DNA of 64,000 nt from JAITMY01 sp031553765 (GTDB lineage: Bacteria > Bacteroidota > Bacteroidia > Bacteroidales > UBA932): NCBI GenBank assembly GCA_031553765.1, contig JAVBKY010000003.1:819801-883800 (forward strand). Reading direction: 5' to 3'. A program made the position numbers and the translations under genes. Below the pieces are notes generated by a model that did no database searches, was not told where the DNA came from, and worked only from the letters and a program-made list of their open reading frames with translations. Positions 25,832-33,073 of the stretch are shown here, piece by piece; positions within the stretch are counted from its first letter, which is position 1; every line of letters begins with the position of its first letter.

Positions 25832-26015
25832 GCTTACGGATTGAGAGTAAAACGAATATGTAAACCAGTATTGTAAAAACTATAGGCGCCCATATTGGTG
25901 ATGTGATCCACCACCATGAGCAGGTAATTTTACCGCACCACTTGAGAATGGCGAGTGCAAGCGTTACTACCAGGTAGCCATACTTGAAAATGTAACCGAG
26001 AGTTTTTTTAATCAT
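25809..26015 (-). CDS. small two-span membrane protein
   Basis: 68 residues with two hydrophobic segments (LVVTLALAILKWC; IWAPIVFTILVYIFVLLSI) and a basic tail. Its ATG shares a base with the upstream stop (TAATG) and its end overlaps the next gene. Its place in the early operon argues against a holin, but that cannot be excluded. Confidence 0.55.
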   Translation of the reverse strand: MIKKTLGYIFKYGYLVVTLALAILKWCGKITCSWWWITSPIWAPIVFTILVYIFVLLSIRKHGKGSQK

Positions 26016-26236
26016 TATTTGGTTTTTACAATTTCACAATCATTTTTATCTACGCTATATCCCCTCCACACGTGCATCAAAGGGTTGTAAACGCAATCGT
26101 AATGCTCCGTGCCGAACAGCTCGCTTTTCCGAACTGCAGAATAAACTCTGATTATTTGGCCAACACGCGCAGTGTACCACTTAAATGGTGAACTGCAGCG
26201 AGTGATGCGCACACGCATGGTATTGGAACTAGCCAT
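26015..26236 (-). CDS. small phage protein, unknown
   Basis: 73 residues from ATG 26236, which overlaps the upstream stop. A beta-rich short protein (VRITRCSSPFKWYTARVGQIIRVYS) that resembles small OB- or SH3-like proteins. No family recognised. Confidence 0.5.
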   Translation of the reverse strand: MASSNTMRVRITRCSSPFKWYTARVGQIIRVYSAVRKSELFGTEHYDCVYNPLMHVWRGYSVDKNDCEIVKTK

Positions 26237-26516
26237 TTTCAAAATGGTCAATATGCTTTTTAAAGCACTCTTTCAGGACCTCCCAGTGTTCATTTTCGAG
26301 TAAATCCTTTAGGGAGAGAAAAAGTTCATCAGGGACATTGGTATAGGTAATATGACTCAGTTCGCTTTCTACATCGTCGGCATTGATGATAATGCTACAC
26401 TTCTCCCAAAAAAAGGAAAATAGAAATGCTACACTTGCTACGCCACCTGCAGTTTCTTCATGGTTTTCGGTGCTAATAAGAATGAGGTTATCGGAAAGTT
26501 TAACATTGAATTTCAT
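26229..26516 (-). CDS. small phage protein, unknown
   Basis: 95 residues from ATG 26516 (an upstream start would overlap the previous gene). Beta strands at the start, an aromatic segment (VAFLFSFFWEKCSIII) and acidic helices at the end. Member of the overlapping early gene string; no family recognised. Confidence 0.5.
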   Translation of the reverse strand: MKFNVKLSDNLILISTENHEETAGGVASVAFLFSFFWEKCSIIINADDVESELSHITYTNVPDELFLSLKDLLENEHWEVLKECFKKHIDHFENG

Positions 26517-26520
26517 TTTT

Positions 26521-26769
26521 TTATTCCTCCATTTTTTCTGCCTCCTGGCGAAACATAATTTTAAGATCAACTTCCAGCTCCACAAAATCGGCTATGATTA
26601 GCGATTCTTGCACGATAATCTGTTGAATGGCCTCGCGCTGTTCGCTGGTCAAAAGTTTACCGGAAAGTTCCAGGTAGGCAGCATTGTGGTCTCGGCGGCC
26701 TTCATGCACCCGTTGTGCGTCGGCAAGCGCCAACAGCATGGTTTTTATTTTTTTCGCTGAAAAGCTCAT
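26521..26769 (-). CDS. small helical phage protein, unknown
   Basis: 82 residues, almost entirely helical, with SAKKIKTMLLALADAQRVHEGRRDHNAAYLEL at the start and an acidic end. Four bases after the upstream gene. No family recognised. Confidence 0.5.
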   Translation of the reverse strand: MSFSAKKIKTMLLALADAQRVHEGRRDHNAAYLELSGKLLTSEQREAIQQIIVQESLIIADFVELEVDLKIMFRQEAEKMEE

Positions 26770-26772
26770 GGC

Positions 26773-27324
26773 TTATATAATGTTATTGTTGATGGCGTAG
26801 GTGGTCATGAAGTTGTGATCGGGAGCCATGCTCTCTACGCCGGGGGGCATGAACTTTTCTTTAATGTGGTTGTACATGGCCGTGATGGTGCTGTCGGCAA
26901 TGCCCATTTGCAGGGCTACCTCGGCGTTGCTGTGGCCCAGAGCGCGCAGGCGTATATACTGTAGCTCGCGGCGGCTTAGGGGGCGACCGCTGGGGGTGTT
27001 GGGGCTTTGTAGGCACAACTTCTTTACCTTGTGGCAGCGGTTTTTTAGGCCGCATTCCCAGTATTCGGGGGTAAATGTGCCGGTAGCGGCATCGTAGTCG
27101 GCGGTATGGTCAAAGCCACCAAAGAGGCACCAGGCGTCGCTCTCTAAATTTTGCGAAGGGTGGCCAAGCAGCTGCTCTACAAACGCACTCATGGCAACGA
27201 GGTACGCCTGAGGCAGCTGCCCGAACTCCACCACTTGACCGTTGCACAGCGCCCTCAGCTTAAAGTTACCGGCGTTGAAGAGCTCGGTATTGCTATCTAT
27301 AAGTCCTGCTGGTAGGGTAGGCAT
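26773..27324 (-). CDS. phage regulator with LuxR-type helix-turn-helix
   Basis: 183 residues. The C-terminal part LSRRELQYIRLRALGHSNAEVALQMGIADSTITAMYNHIKEKF is a LuxR/GerE-type helix-turn-helix (about residues 117-158). The first 110 residues form an unassigned domain with several Cys (CGLKNRCHKVKKLC). Second gene of the early leftward operon; probably controls later phage genes. Confidence 0.75.
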   Translation of the reverse strand: MPTLPAGLIDSNTELFNAGNFKLRALCNGQVVEFGQLPQAYLVAMSAFVEQLLGHPSQNLESDAWCLFGGFDHTADYDAATGTFTPEYWECGLKNRCHKVKKLCLQSPNTPSGRPLSRRELQYIRLRALGHSNAEVALQMGIADSTITAMYNHIKEKFMPPGVESMAPDHNFMTTYAINNNII

Positions 27325-27328
27325 AACC

Positions 27329-27508
27329 TTACTGCATTTGTAGTTTTTTCTTCATAGCCTGGTAGCGGCGTATGATGGCTTGCTGATGCTTAGTGACAGG
27401 GATAAAGTTGCCGGCTTCGTAGCGCTTAATAATTTTGCTCACGTACTGACGGCTTACGCCTGTTTTATCCTGCACCATAGTTTTAGTAAATCTCCTTGGA
27501 AGTGGCAT
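27329..27508 (-). CDS. 59-residue helix-turn-helix protein (first early gene, Cro-like position)
   Basis: ATG 27508 opens a 59-residue basic protein: KTMVQDKTGVSRQYVSKIIKRYEAG is a helix-turn-helix (turn at VS, recognition helix RQYVSKIIKRYE). It lies opposite the repressor gene, as Cro or Ner does, and is followed four bases later by the LuxR-type regulator. Confidence 0.75.
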   Translation of the reverse strand: MPLPRRFTKTMVQDKTGVSRQYVSKIIKRYEAGNFIPVTKHQQAIIRRYQAMKKKLQMQ

Positions 27509-27596
27509 GTGTACTGTTTTTTTAGTATTTTTGCTGTTTACCTTACCGTTTACCTTTGCGGTTACGTTTCGGTTGACGATGCAAAGATTACGTTAA

Positions 27597-27659
27597 TTAC
27601 CGAATAATACAAATATAATTCGGTAAAAAATGAATTATATTTAATAATCATTTGATTAT
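27597..27659. promoter_or_regulatory. immunity operators and leftward early promoter
   Basis: A 9-base inverted repeat TTACCGAAT/ATTCGGTAA (27597-27626) encloses a minus-strand consensus -7 box TATATTTG (27617-27610), so a bound repressor would cover the early promoter. A second perfect palindrome, ATAATCA-TT-TGATTAT, lies at 27644-27659, 25 bases before the repressor start, and may control the repressor itself. Extra ACCG half-sites occur at 27544-27575. Confidence 0.7.
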
Positions 27660-27683
27660 CAATAGAATTATTTTTATGCAATT

Positions 27684-28322
27684 ATGCAGATTGACATTCA
27701 CGATAGGATAAAAGAGGTCAGAAAAACGCTGTGTGGAGGTAATAATACGGTATTTGCCGAAAAGGTTGGGCAAAAACCAAATGTTACCAGCGATTGGATG
27801 AGTAAAGGCAGCATCGGCCTAGCCGTGATTAGTGCAATCTGCCACGCTTTTCCCGAGGTTGACTTGCGTTGGTTGATCACTGGTGAAGGTGAAATGTTGC
27901 GTGTTTTTGACTCTGAGAACCTGTTGGCTATTGGGGAAAGAGTTAATGAAATTGCTACTGTATTTTTTAAGGGAGATTATGCGCGCATGGCAAGTAAACT
28001 CTCTGTGGAGTACGGAGAATTGCACGAAGTTGTTCGCGGAGACAAAGCACCAGCGTACGCCCTTTTGAACCAAATACAGCGTAAACTTCCATTGGTAAAT
28101 CAGTTATGGCTGATAGCGGGTAAGGGTGAGATGCTGAACGACTCGTTACCCATGCAAGATGCCATAGAAGTGGGGTACTGGGAAGATTTGGTGAAAAGTT
28201 TGCGGAGTTCCGATGAGCAAAAGAATAGCACTATTGCTCAGTTAACCAACTTGCTATCCAAGAAAGATGACGAAGTCGACAGACTCAAGGCGGAACTTGT
28301 AAAGGGGGCCGCAAATTGTTAA
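27684..28322 (+). CDS. prophage CI-like repressor
   Basis: 212 residues. An N-terminal helix-turn-helix (VFAEKVGQKPNVTSDWMSKGSIGLAVISAICHAFPEVDLRWLITGEGEM) is typical of Bacteroidota phage repressors. The middle holds a second, degenerate copy of the same kind of domain (AYALLNQIQRKLPLVNQLWLIAGKGEML), and the C-terminus is a coiled coil (SSDEQKNSTIAQLTNLLSKKDDEVDRLKAEL). No LexA-like peptidase is seen, so induction would need another route. It is divergent from the early operon. Confidence 0.82.
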   Translation: MQIDIHDRIKEVRKTLCGGNNTVFAEKVGQKPNVTSDWMSKGSIGLAVISAICHAFPEVDLRWLITGEGEMLRVFDSENLLAIGERVNEIATVFFKGDYARMASKLSVEYGELHEVVRGDKAPAYALLNQIQRKLPLVNQLWLIAGKGEMLNDSLPMQDAIEVGYWEDLVKSLRSSDEQKNSTIAQLTNLLSKKDDEVDRLKAELVKGAANC

Positions 28323-28363
28323 AAAGAGAGAAAGTAAACTAATGAGTGGCGTTAGGCTTGTGG

Positions 28364-28394
28364 TTTGGATAGTCGAACTGGAATATTAACTTTA
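28364..28394 (+). promoter_or_regulatory. promoter of the accessory operon
   Basis: TTTG (28364-28367), 19 bases, then TAACTTTA (28387-28394; one mismatch from TAnnTTTG), 18 bases before ATG 28412. Confidence 0.7.
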
Positions 28395-28411
28395 AAAATT
28401 CAGATAGTGTT

Positions 28412-28966
28412 ATGAAAAAGTGGATATGCGCGCTATGCGGCGTGGTTGTTAGCCTTTCGCTTTATGCCGCAGAGCCTTACACGATAACAAAAATTATAAG
28501 AGCAGATAGCACCCTTACCAAGGGCGAGTTATATGTGGCCGTTAACGACTGGTTTGCTACCACGTATAAAAATTCCCAAAAGGTAATACAGATGGCCGAT
28601 AAGGATGCGGGTATAATTATAGGCAAGGCAGTAACTGAAACAGGTAAGTTGACCTTTTCTATGCAATGCTCAGTTGGCTGGCTCAATTACACAATTAAGG
28701 TTCAGTGTCGGGATGGTCGTGTTCGTGCAGAGGTGTCGAATGTTATTCATGAGGCTAAGGACCCGAAGGCAATGAGTTCTTGTAGCTATGGATTAATAAC
28801 AACAGCAGAAGTGTATAAAGAGTCCGGCATGGGGAAAAATGCCTATAATGAGGTCTGGGACATGTTTAAGGAGCGTATATCCTCATATTCCGAAGGTCTA
28901 TTCGCAAGTTTGGAAGCAAGCGTTAAGCAAGCAAAACCCCAGGTAAGTACGAATGAGGATTGGTAG
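28412..28966 (+). CDS. secreted DUF4468-like protein
   Basis: 184 residues with a signal peptide cleaved about residue 20 (SLYAAEPYT). The sequence that follows (KGELYVAVNDWFATTYKNSQKVIQMADKDAGIIIGK..., then SVGWLNYTIKVQCRDGRVRAEVSNV) matches the pattern of DUF4468, a periplasmic TBP-like-fold domain common in Bacteroidota with unknown function. First gene after the prophage repressor, AT-rich like the rest of the operon. A decayed copy of its promoter and first 30 codons follows at once. Confidence 0.72.
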   Translation: MKKWICALCGVVVSLSLYAAEPYTITKIIRADSTLTKGELYVAVNDWFATTYKNSQKVIQMADKDAGIIIGKAVTETGKLTFSMQCSVGWLNYTIKVQCRDGRVRAEVSNVIHEAKDPKAMSSCSYGLITTAEVYKESGMGKNAYNEVWDMFKERISSYSEGLFASLEASVKQAKPQVSTNEDW

Positions 28967-28967
28967 G

Positions 28968-29110
28968 TTACTGGCAATATTAACTTTCAAAAGCCCGGCA
29001 GTATTAGGGAAACGTGAAGATTTACGCTAGGCGGGATGGTTTGTCTGCCTGTCGCTTTATGATGCTGAACGTTAAACGATAACGAAAATTATAAGAGTGG
29101 CGGTAATAGA
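28968..29110 (+). pseudogene. decayed partial duplicate of the DUF4468-like gene start
   Basis: Bases 28968-29110 align with 28377-28510: CTGG-AATATTAACTTT, then a degraded signal-peptide region (GTCGCTTTATG...) and an ACGATAAC-AAAATTATAAGAG block. The initiation codon and frame are destroyed. The copied promoter (TTGG at 28960, TAACTTTC at 28981-28988) seems intact enough to drive the genes that follow. Confidence 0.7.
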
Positions 29111-29131
29111 TAAGGTAAGTAGTTTTTAGGT

Positions 29132-29584
29132 ATGGGAAGCACTACTGATAGAGCGAAAGAGCTTATAGCCACATGTGACGAGAGGGCGACTCTCATCAAT
29201 GACTGTTTGCGCACGCAGAGGAGAAAAAAGAAAGGATTAAATGTTGTGATAGTGTTATTATGGACAGCTGGTGGAATACTTGCTTGTTTTTATTTAATTC
29301 CCGCGGTCCTATTATTATTAGTAACTTCTGCTATACAATTTTTTCTCTCTTTGTTTCCTGTGATAGTGATGGATTGTGAGGATATGGCGAAACTAAATGC
29401 TTATGCAGGTTCTTACACAGATCATATAAGCGATCTTACAAACCTAATGTTTGATTATCGAAAGAAAAAGTGTGATGAAGATTATGCCTTTAAGCAAATA
29501 ACGACATTGCACAACAAAATAACGGCATTGGATAGAGAACTCGCGAAATTAATAGTAATCAAACGACCATGTCCAGTAGTATAG
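29132..29584 (+). CDS. two-transmembrane protein, SLATT-like architecture
   Basis: 150 residues: an N-terminal helix with basic RTQRRKKKG, two adjacent membrane spans (about 37-56 and 58-80), then a cytoplasmic helical tail of about 70 residues. The order helix, two spans, long helix resembles SLATT (two-transmembrane effector) proteins of nucleotide-signalling and other defence systems, but this is layout only and no SLATT motif was verified. Its last 16 bases overlap the FtsA-like gene, which strongly suggests a shared function. Confidence 0.65.
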   Translation: MGSTTDRAKELIATCDERATLINDCLRTQRRKKKGLNVVIVLLWTAGGILACFYLIPAVLLLLVTSAIQFFLSLFPVIVMDCEDMAKLNAYAGSYTDHISDLTNLMFDYRKKKCDEDYAFKQITTLHNKITALDRELAKLIVIKRPCPVV

Positions 29585-30666
29585 CAGTTGTAGATATAGG
29601 CACCACAACATTAAGGGTTGCAGTTGCGGAAAAGACACTACCGGGTGAAATCCACATATTGGAACTCAGTCAGTATTCCTTGAATGATATTGCTATGGGG
29701 ATTATAATTCCTCGTGTAAATTTTAATGTGTTACTTAATATTGTTCGAGGTGTTACTGGCGGAAACGCCGAAAAGGTATTCATTGGTATATCTTCAAGGG
29801 AAATTAGCCATCAACTAATTAATTCTTACCCAACTCCTAGTAATTTAGATGCAGTTACAGTAGATTCTTTGCAAGCAGGGGTTTTATCTAAAGCGAATAA
29901 AAAAGGATACGAGGAGTTGTATATTGCTAAGGGGTTGAGTGAAGTTAACACCCAAGTTTGTAATTATACTGTTTTTTATGCAAAAAATGAAGTAAGTGGA
30001 CTTTTAAGGCAAAGGTTTAAAAAAGATGGTTTTTCTGTCTGTGCGATACTCCCATCAATCTTAGGCTCCGCAGAAGCAGTATTGTCTAATGAGGATAAAG
30101 AACAAGGTGTTGTATTAGTAGATATTGGAGGAAAGACAACGGAAATTGCTATTTTTTATGCTGGCACATTGTGTCGTATCGCAAGTGTCCCTATGGGAGG
30201 GGATACAATAACAAGTGACATTAAGGAGCTTTGTGGGATTGATTGGGAATTAGCAGATCATGTTAAGCAGAAGTATGGTTCCTGTATTGTGCACCGCACA
30301 ATGGGGGATGATGATATTACGTTTTCTACACCTAGTGCTGAAAAACGCATAGTAAAGTTGAGAACCCTAGCGGAAATAATAGGTTCACGTGTGGAGGAGA
30401 TGGTAGAGGCTGTAATGTATGAAATGGTGCAATCTGGTGTGGATGATAAAATTGGTAATATCGTTTTATCTGGCGGTGGTGCCCTTTTAAGCGGCATGTC
30501 TCAGTTTTTTGAACTCAAGACAGGGCTTATGGTACGACATGGAATGCCTATAGGCTTCTCCGATGACCAGATTCATAGTGGGTGTTTTTCAACGTTTGGA
30601 TTAGCAAAAATGGGATTTGACGCCCTAGATGGCAAAAGCAGTGGTGTTATTTTATTTAATTCGTGA
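29569..30666 (+). CDS. FtsA/actin-like ATPase, accessory
   Basis: 365 residues of the actin/Hsp70 ATPase fold. Phosphate-1 is DIGTTTLR (9-16). An FtsA-type 1C (SHS2) segment lies at about 66-130 (VFIGISSREISHQL, then TVDSLQAGVL). Phosphate-2 is VVLVDIGGKTTEI (181-193), followed by PMGGDTITSDIKELCG. The adenosine motif is NIVLSGGGALLSG near 305-320. It is shorter than cellular FtsA (usually above 400) and lacks an evident C-terminal amphipathic membrane-targeting helix. The overlapping two-span gene may supply the membrane anchor. Whether it polymerises or interacts with FtsZ is unknown. Confidence 0.82.
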   Translation: MSSSIAVVDIGTTTLRVAVAEKTLPGEIHILELSQYSLNDIAMGIIIPRVNFNVLLNIVRGVTGGNAEKVFIGISSREISHQLINSYPTPSNLDAVTVDSLQAGVLSKANKKGYEELYIAKGLSEVNTQVCNYTVFYAKNEVSGLLRQRFKKDGFSVCAILPSILGSAEAVLSNEDKEQGVVLVDIGGKTTEIAIFYAGTLCRIASVPMGGDTITSDIKELCGIDWELADHVKQKYGSCIVHRTMGDDDITFSTPSAEKRIVKLRTLAEIIGSRVEEMVEAVMYEMVQSGVDDKIGNIVLSGGGALLSGMSQFFELKTGLMVRHGMPIGFSDDQIHSGCFSTFGLAKMGFDALDGKSSGVILFNS

Positions 30667-30830
30667 CTCAGCCGTGCCGCTTTGTGAAACGTGTTGATTA
30701 TCTTTAGTCTAAAAATAAATACGTTAAGAATACAAAGGAAATTTCTAGATTGCCTCTAATTTGGAAGTCTAAGACAAAATAAACAGGAAGATGTAACGAA
30801 GGCAGTGAAAGGTAGAAAGAAGTAGTAGCT

Positions 30831-31880
30831 ATGAAAGGGAAGGGTGGATCTGAACAGAAAAAGCGTCGTGTTTGGAAGCGCTCCATTGTCTTAATGGTGC
30901 TTGGATTCTTGGTGCTTTCCTCTCTTTACATTAATAATTCTTTGAACACCCTCTACTGTCTCAAGAATATGCCGACAGTAATCCCTTCTTTCAACGACTA
31001 TGATATTATTGATCTCCGACTCCTGGATACGCTTCTGTTGAGAAAGAAAGAGTTAGACTCTTTACTTGTGTCTCCTATAGGTCGTACGAACGAGGTGTTT
31101 AAAGAGGATGAAAAAAGGCAAAAAAAGATTGACTCTCTCTTCATGTTTCATCGAGACCCCATGGCTAGAGGTGGGACGATTAACTATAATGCATCTGATT
31201 TGTTAGCGGAGCTTGAAAGGATGCGTTTAGAGCATGAAGGAAAAAAGATTGACTCCCTTCTTAAGTTAGATACTGTTCGTACGTTGGGGGCGCAAGACTT
31301 ATCGCGAGATTCCCTCTTTGAGGTTGAGTTTTTTCGAGCGTTTCAGGAAGAGTTAAAGAGGCAAGAAGCAATGGATTCTCTCCTCAGGTCATATAAGATA
31401 GAGGCTGCTCATACATTTAGTGAGGGGGAGAGTGGGCTAGACAAGATGGACTCTCTTCTTAGAATTCATAGGGCTGAGATTGCTAAGGCATCAGGGGAAG
31501 AGGCAAGGGGACGGGAAAGGATAGAATCTCTTATCAGGTCTTATCAAACCGAAATTGCTGAAGCGTTTGAAGAGGCAGAGGCTAAAAATCAAGAAAAGGT
31601 GGATTCCCTCCTCCATTTTTTTAAAACTCATATTGCCCAAGTATTTCATGAGGAGGACGGGAGACGAAAACAGCAGGATTCGACTGTTATGGCCCAAGTA
31701 TTTAATAATGGTGAGGTAAGAAAACAGAAACAGATTGTGAATGATAGGTGGATTGGTTTTCTTTTGGGAATTATTGGTTCGCTTATTGCCACATGCATTT
31801 TCCCATGGATAAGTGCATTTCTTTTTGCTGTATATGGTAGAGCCAAAAAGATTATACCATTTAGAGCCTCTACTAAGTGA
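30831..31880 (+). CDS. two-span membrane protein with repeated DSLL coiled-coil units
   Basis: 349 residues. A basic N-terminus is followed by a membrane span (about 18-36), then about 270 charged residues containing at least seven DSLL/DSLF/ESLI-centred units, the later ones spaced about 32 residues (EAMDSLLRSYKIEAA, DKMDSLLRIHRAEIA, ERIESLIRSYQTEIA, EKVDSLLHFFKTHIA). A second span (about 308-334) and a short basic end close it. With both ends basic and cytoplasmic, the repeat rod would lie outside the inner membrane. No family recognised. Confidence 0.7.
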   Translation: MKGKGGSEQKKRRVWKRSIVLMVLGFLVLSSLYINNSLNTLYCLKNMPTVIPSFNDYDIIDLRLLDTLLLRKKELDSLLVSPIGRTNEVFKEDEKRQKKIDSLFMFHRDPMARGGTINYNASDLLAELERMRLEHEGKKIDSLLKLDTVRTLGAQDLSRDSLFEVEFFRAFQEELKRQEAMDSLLRSYKIEAAHTFSEGESGLDKMDSLLRIHRAEIAKASGEEARGRERIESLIRSYQTEIAEAFEEAEAKNQEKVDSLLHFFKTHIAQVFHEEDGRRKQQDSTVMAQVFNNGEVRKQKQIVNDRWIGFLLGIIGSLIATCIFPWISAFLFAVYGRAKKIIPFRASTK

Positions 31881-31954
31881 TCTTTACTTTGAGGAATTAA
31901 GCAATTGACGAATACTATTTTGATAGTGGGAATAAATACGCGTAAAAAGTTGTA

Positions 31955-32524
31955 ATGGGTGTTAGTGGTATTAAATATAAATGGTATTCTTCGCCATGGA
32001 CACTTACTATTGGTGGGGCATTGCTCAGTAGCATCATATTTCCCGGTATATATGCACTGATAAAAGATGTTTCTTTTATCAGCGCCTTCAAGAGTATACT
32101 TATTTGGTTGAGAGAGGCTGTAGTTACAGTTCTTACGTTTGAGGTTAAAATGTGGCATTTACTCATACTCTTTACCGTCCTTTTTGTGGTTTTGTGGGTG
32201 GTTGCGAAAATTCAAAATGAAACTCCAGGAAATGTGGGCAAAGATTTTACAAGTTATACAAGGGATTCGATTAAGGGTTTGGATTATTCTTGGTCTTGGT
32301 CACAAAGGCAAAGTGGAAAATGGGCAATGACAAATCTTCGGGCGCATTGCCCTAAGTGTGAAACAGCTTTGTCTGTAGAGGAGGGTGCTTGGGATTCGGA
32401 GCATGTATGCCCAAGATGTGATAGCAGATATCCGCTAGACCATACAAAGGAGTATAGTAAAATTGAACAAATAATACACGATAATATTGATAGGGAAATT
32501 TATAAGCAGAATAGAACTAATTAG
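31955..32524 (+). CDS. two-span membrane protein with cytoplasmic zinc ribbon
   Basis: 189 residues. Two membrane spans (about 14-36 and 66-85) are followed by a soluble part with aromatic DSIKGLDYSWSWSQRQSGKW and then CPKCETALS...HVCPRCDSRY, a four-cysteine zinc ribbon. The C-terminus is a charged helix. The Trp-rich lead-in plus zinc ribbon after membrane spans occurs in other accessory membrane proteins of unknown role. Last gene before the operon terminator. Confidence 0.68.
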   Translation: MGVSGIKYKWYSSPWTLTIGGALLSSIIFPGIYALIKDVSFISAFKSILIWLREAVVTVLTFEVKMWHLLILFTVLFVVLWVVAKIQNETPGNVGKDFTSYTRDSIKGLDYSWSWSQRQSGKWAMTNLRAHCPKCETALSVEEGAWDSEHVCPRCDSRYPLDHTKEYSKIEQIIHDNIDREIYKQNRTN

Positions 32525-32599
32525 AAGTTTACTTCTAAATAACTTCTAAATTGAAAATGTAAAATTCTGATAATTAATTAGGTTACAATGTCAAAAAAT

Positions 32600-32615
32600 G
32601 TCCTGTTGGGGCTAC
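32600..32615. other. candidate attachment-site remnant (tRNA 3' end-like)
   Basis: GTCCTGTTGGGGCTAC has the form of the end of a tRNA T-loop (GT), 3' T-stem strand (CCTGT), acceptor strand (TGGGGCT) and discriminator A. The upstream bases do not form the rest of a tRNA. A strong terminator follows. Integration into a tRNA 3' end leaves such a remnant at the far prophage end. No second copy is visible in this window. Confidence 0.3.
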
Positions 32616-32620
32616 GAGTT

Positions 32621-32660
32621 AACGTCTTGTAAATCATGTATTTACAAGACGTTTTTTTAT
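32621..32660. terminator. strong bidirectional terminator
   Basis: A perfect 14 bp stem (32621-32634 with 32640-32653) with loop CATGT and a TTTTTTT tail on the + strand. Ends the accessory operon. Confidence 0.88.
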
Positions 32661-32690
32661 TGAATTTACCATTAATAAATTGAAAAATAG

Positions 32691-32741
32691 TTTCATTTAT
32701 GGGAAATAGTTTTCCATAAATGAAAAATATTATTATATTTG
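32691..32741 (+). promoter_or_regulatory. higBA operator and promoter
   Basis: A 16-base inverted repeat with one mismatch (TTTCATTTATGGGAAA, spacer TAG, mirrored at 32710-32725) lies just upstream of a perfect -7 box TATATTTG (32734-32741). The palindrome covers the -33 region, as expected for autorepression by HigA. Confidence 0.75.
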
Positions 32742-32759
32742 TATAACAAAAGAGAAAAG

Positions 32760-33053
32760 GTGAAGATTATAAACGCGAAACTACTAATTGATTTTACTCG
32801 AGAAAATCCCGATGCGATAGTTGCGATTAATAAATGGATTGAGGTTGTAAGCGCTGCTACATGGAAACACCATGGTGATTTAAAGCAGATTTTTCCTCAA
32901 GCAGATTATGTGGGTAATGGGCGATATGTTTTTAATATTAGAGGGAATAATTACAGATTGGTGGCAGTAGTCGTGTTTTTTGCAGGAACATTGCAAGTAC
33001 GTTTTGTCGGTACGCATGCCAAATATGATAAAATAGATTGCTCAACAATTTAG
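32760..33053 (+). CDS. higB: HigB-family mRNA interferase toxin
   Basis: 97 residues from GTG 32760, preceded by AGAGAAAAGG; an in-frame TTG at 32739 lies on the -7 box and cannot be the start. The sequence KIINAKLLIDFTREN..., the core GRYVFNIRGNNYRLVAVV and the ending QVRFVGTHAKYDKID are diagnostic of the HigB_toxin family, a ribosome-dependent RelE-like RNase. The gene order toxin then antitoxin is typical. Confidence 0.9.
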   Translation: MKIINAKLLIDFTRENPDAIVAINKWIEVVSAATWKHHGDLKQIFPQADYVGNGRYVFNIRGNNYRLVAVVVFFAGTLQVRFVGTHAKYDKIDCSTI

Positions 33054-33073
33054 TGCAGGAGAAAATATAAAAT

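Noticed and set aside
1..28322. Mu-like transposable phage
   Set aside because: No DDE transposase or MuB-like ATPase next to the repressor; replication gene is VapE type and gene order differs from Mu.
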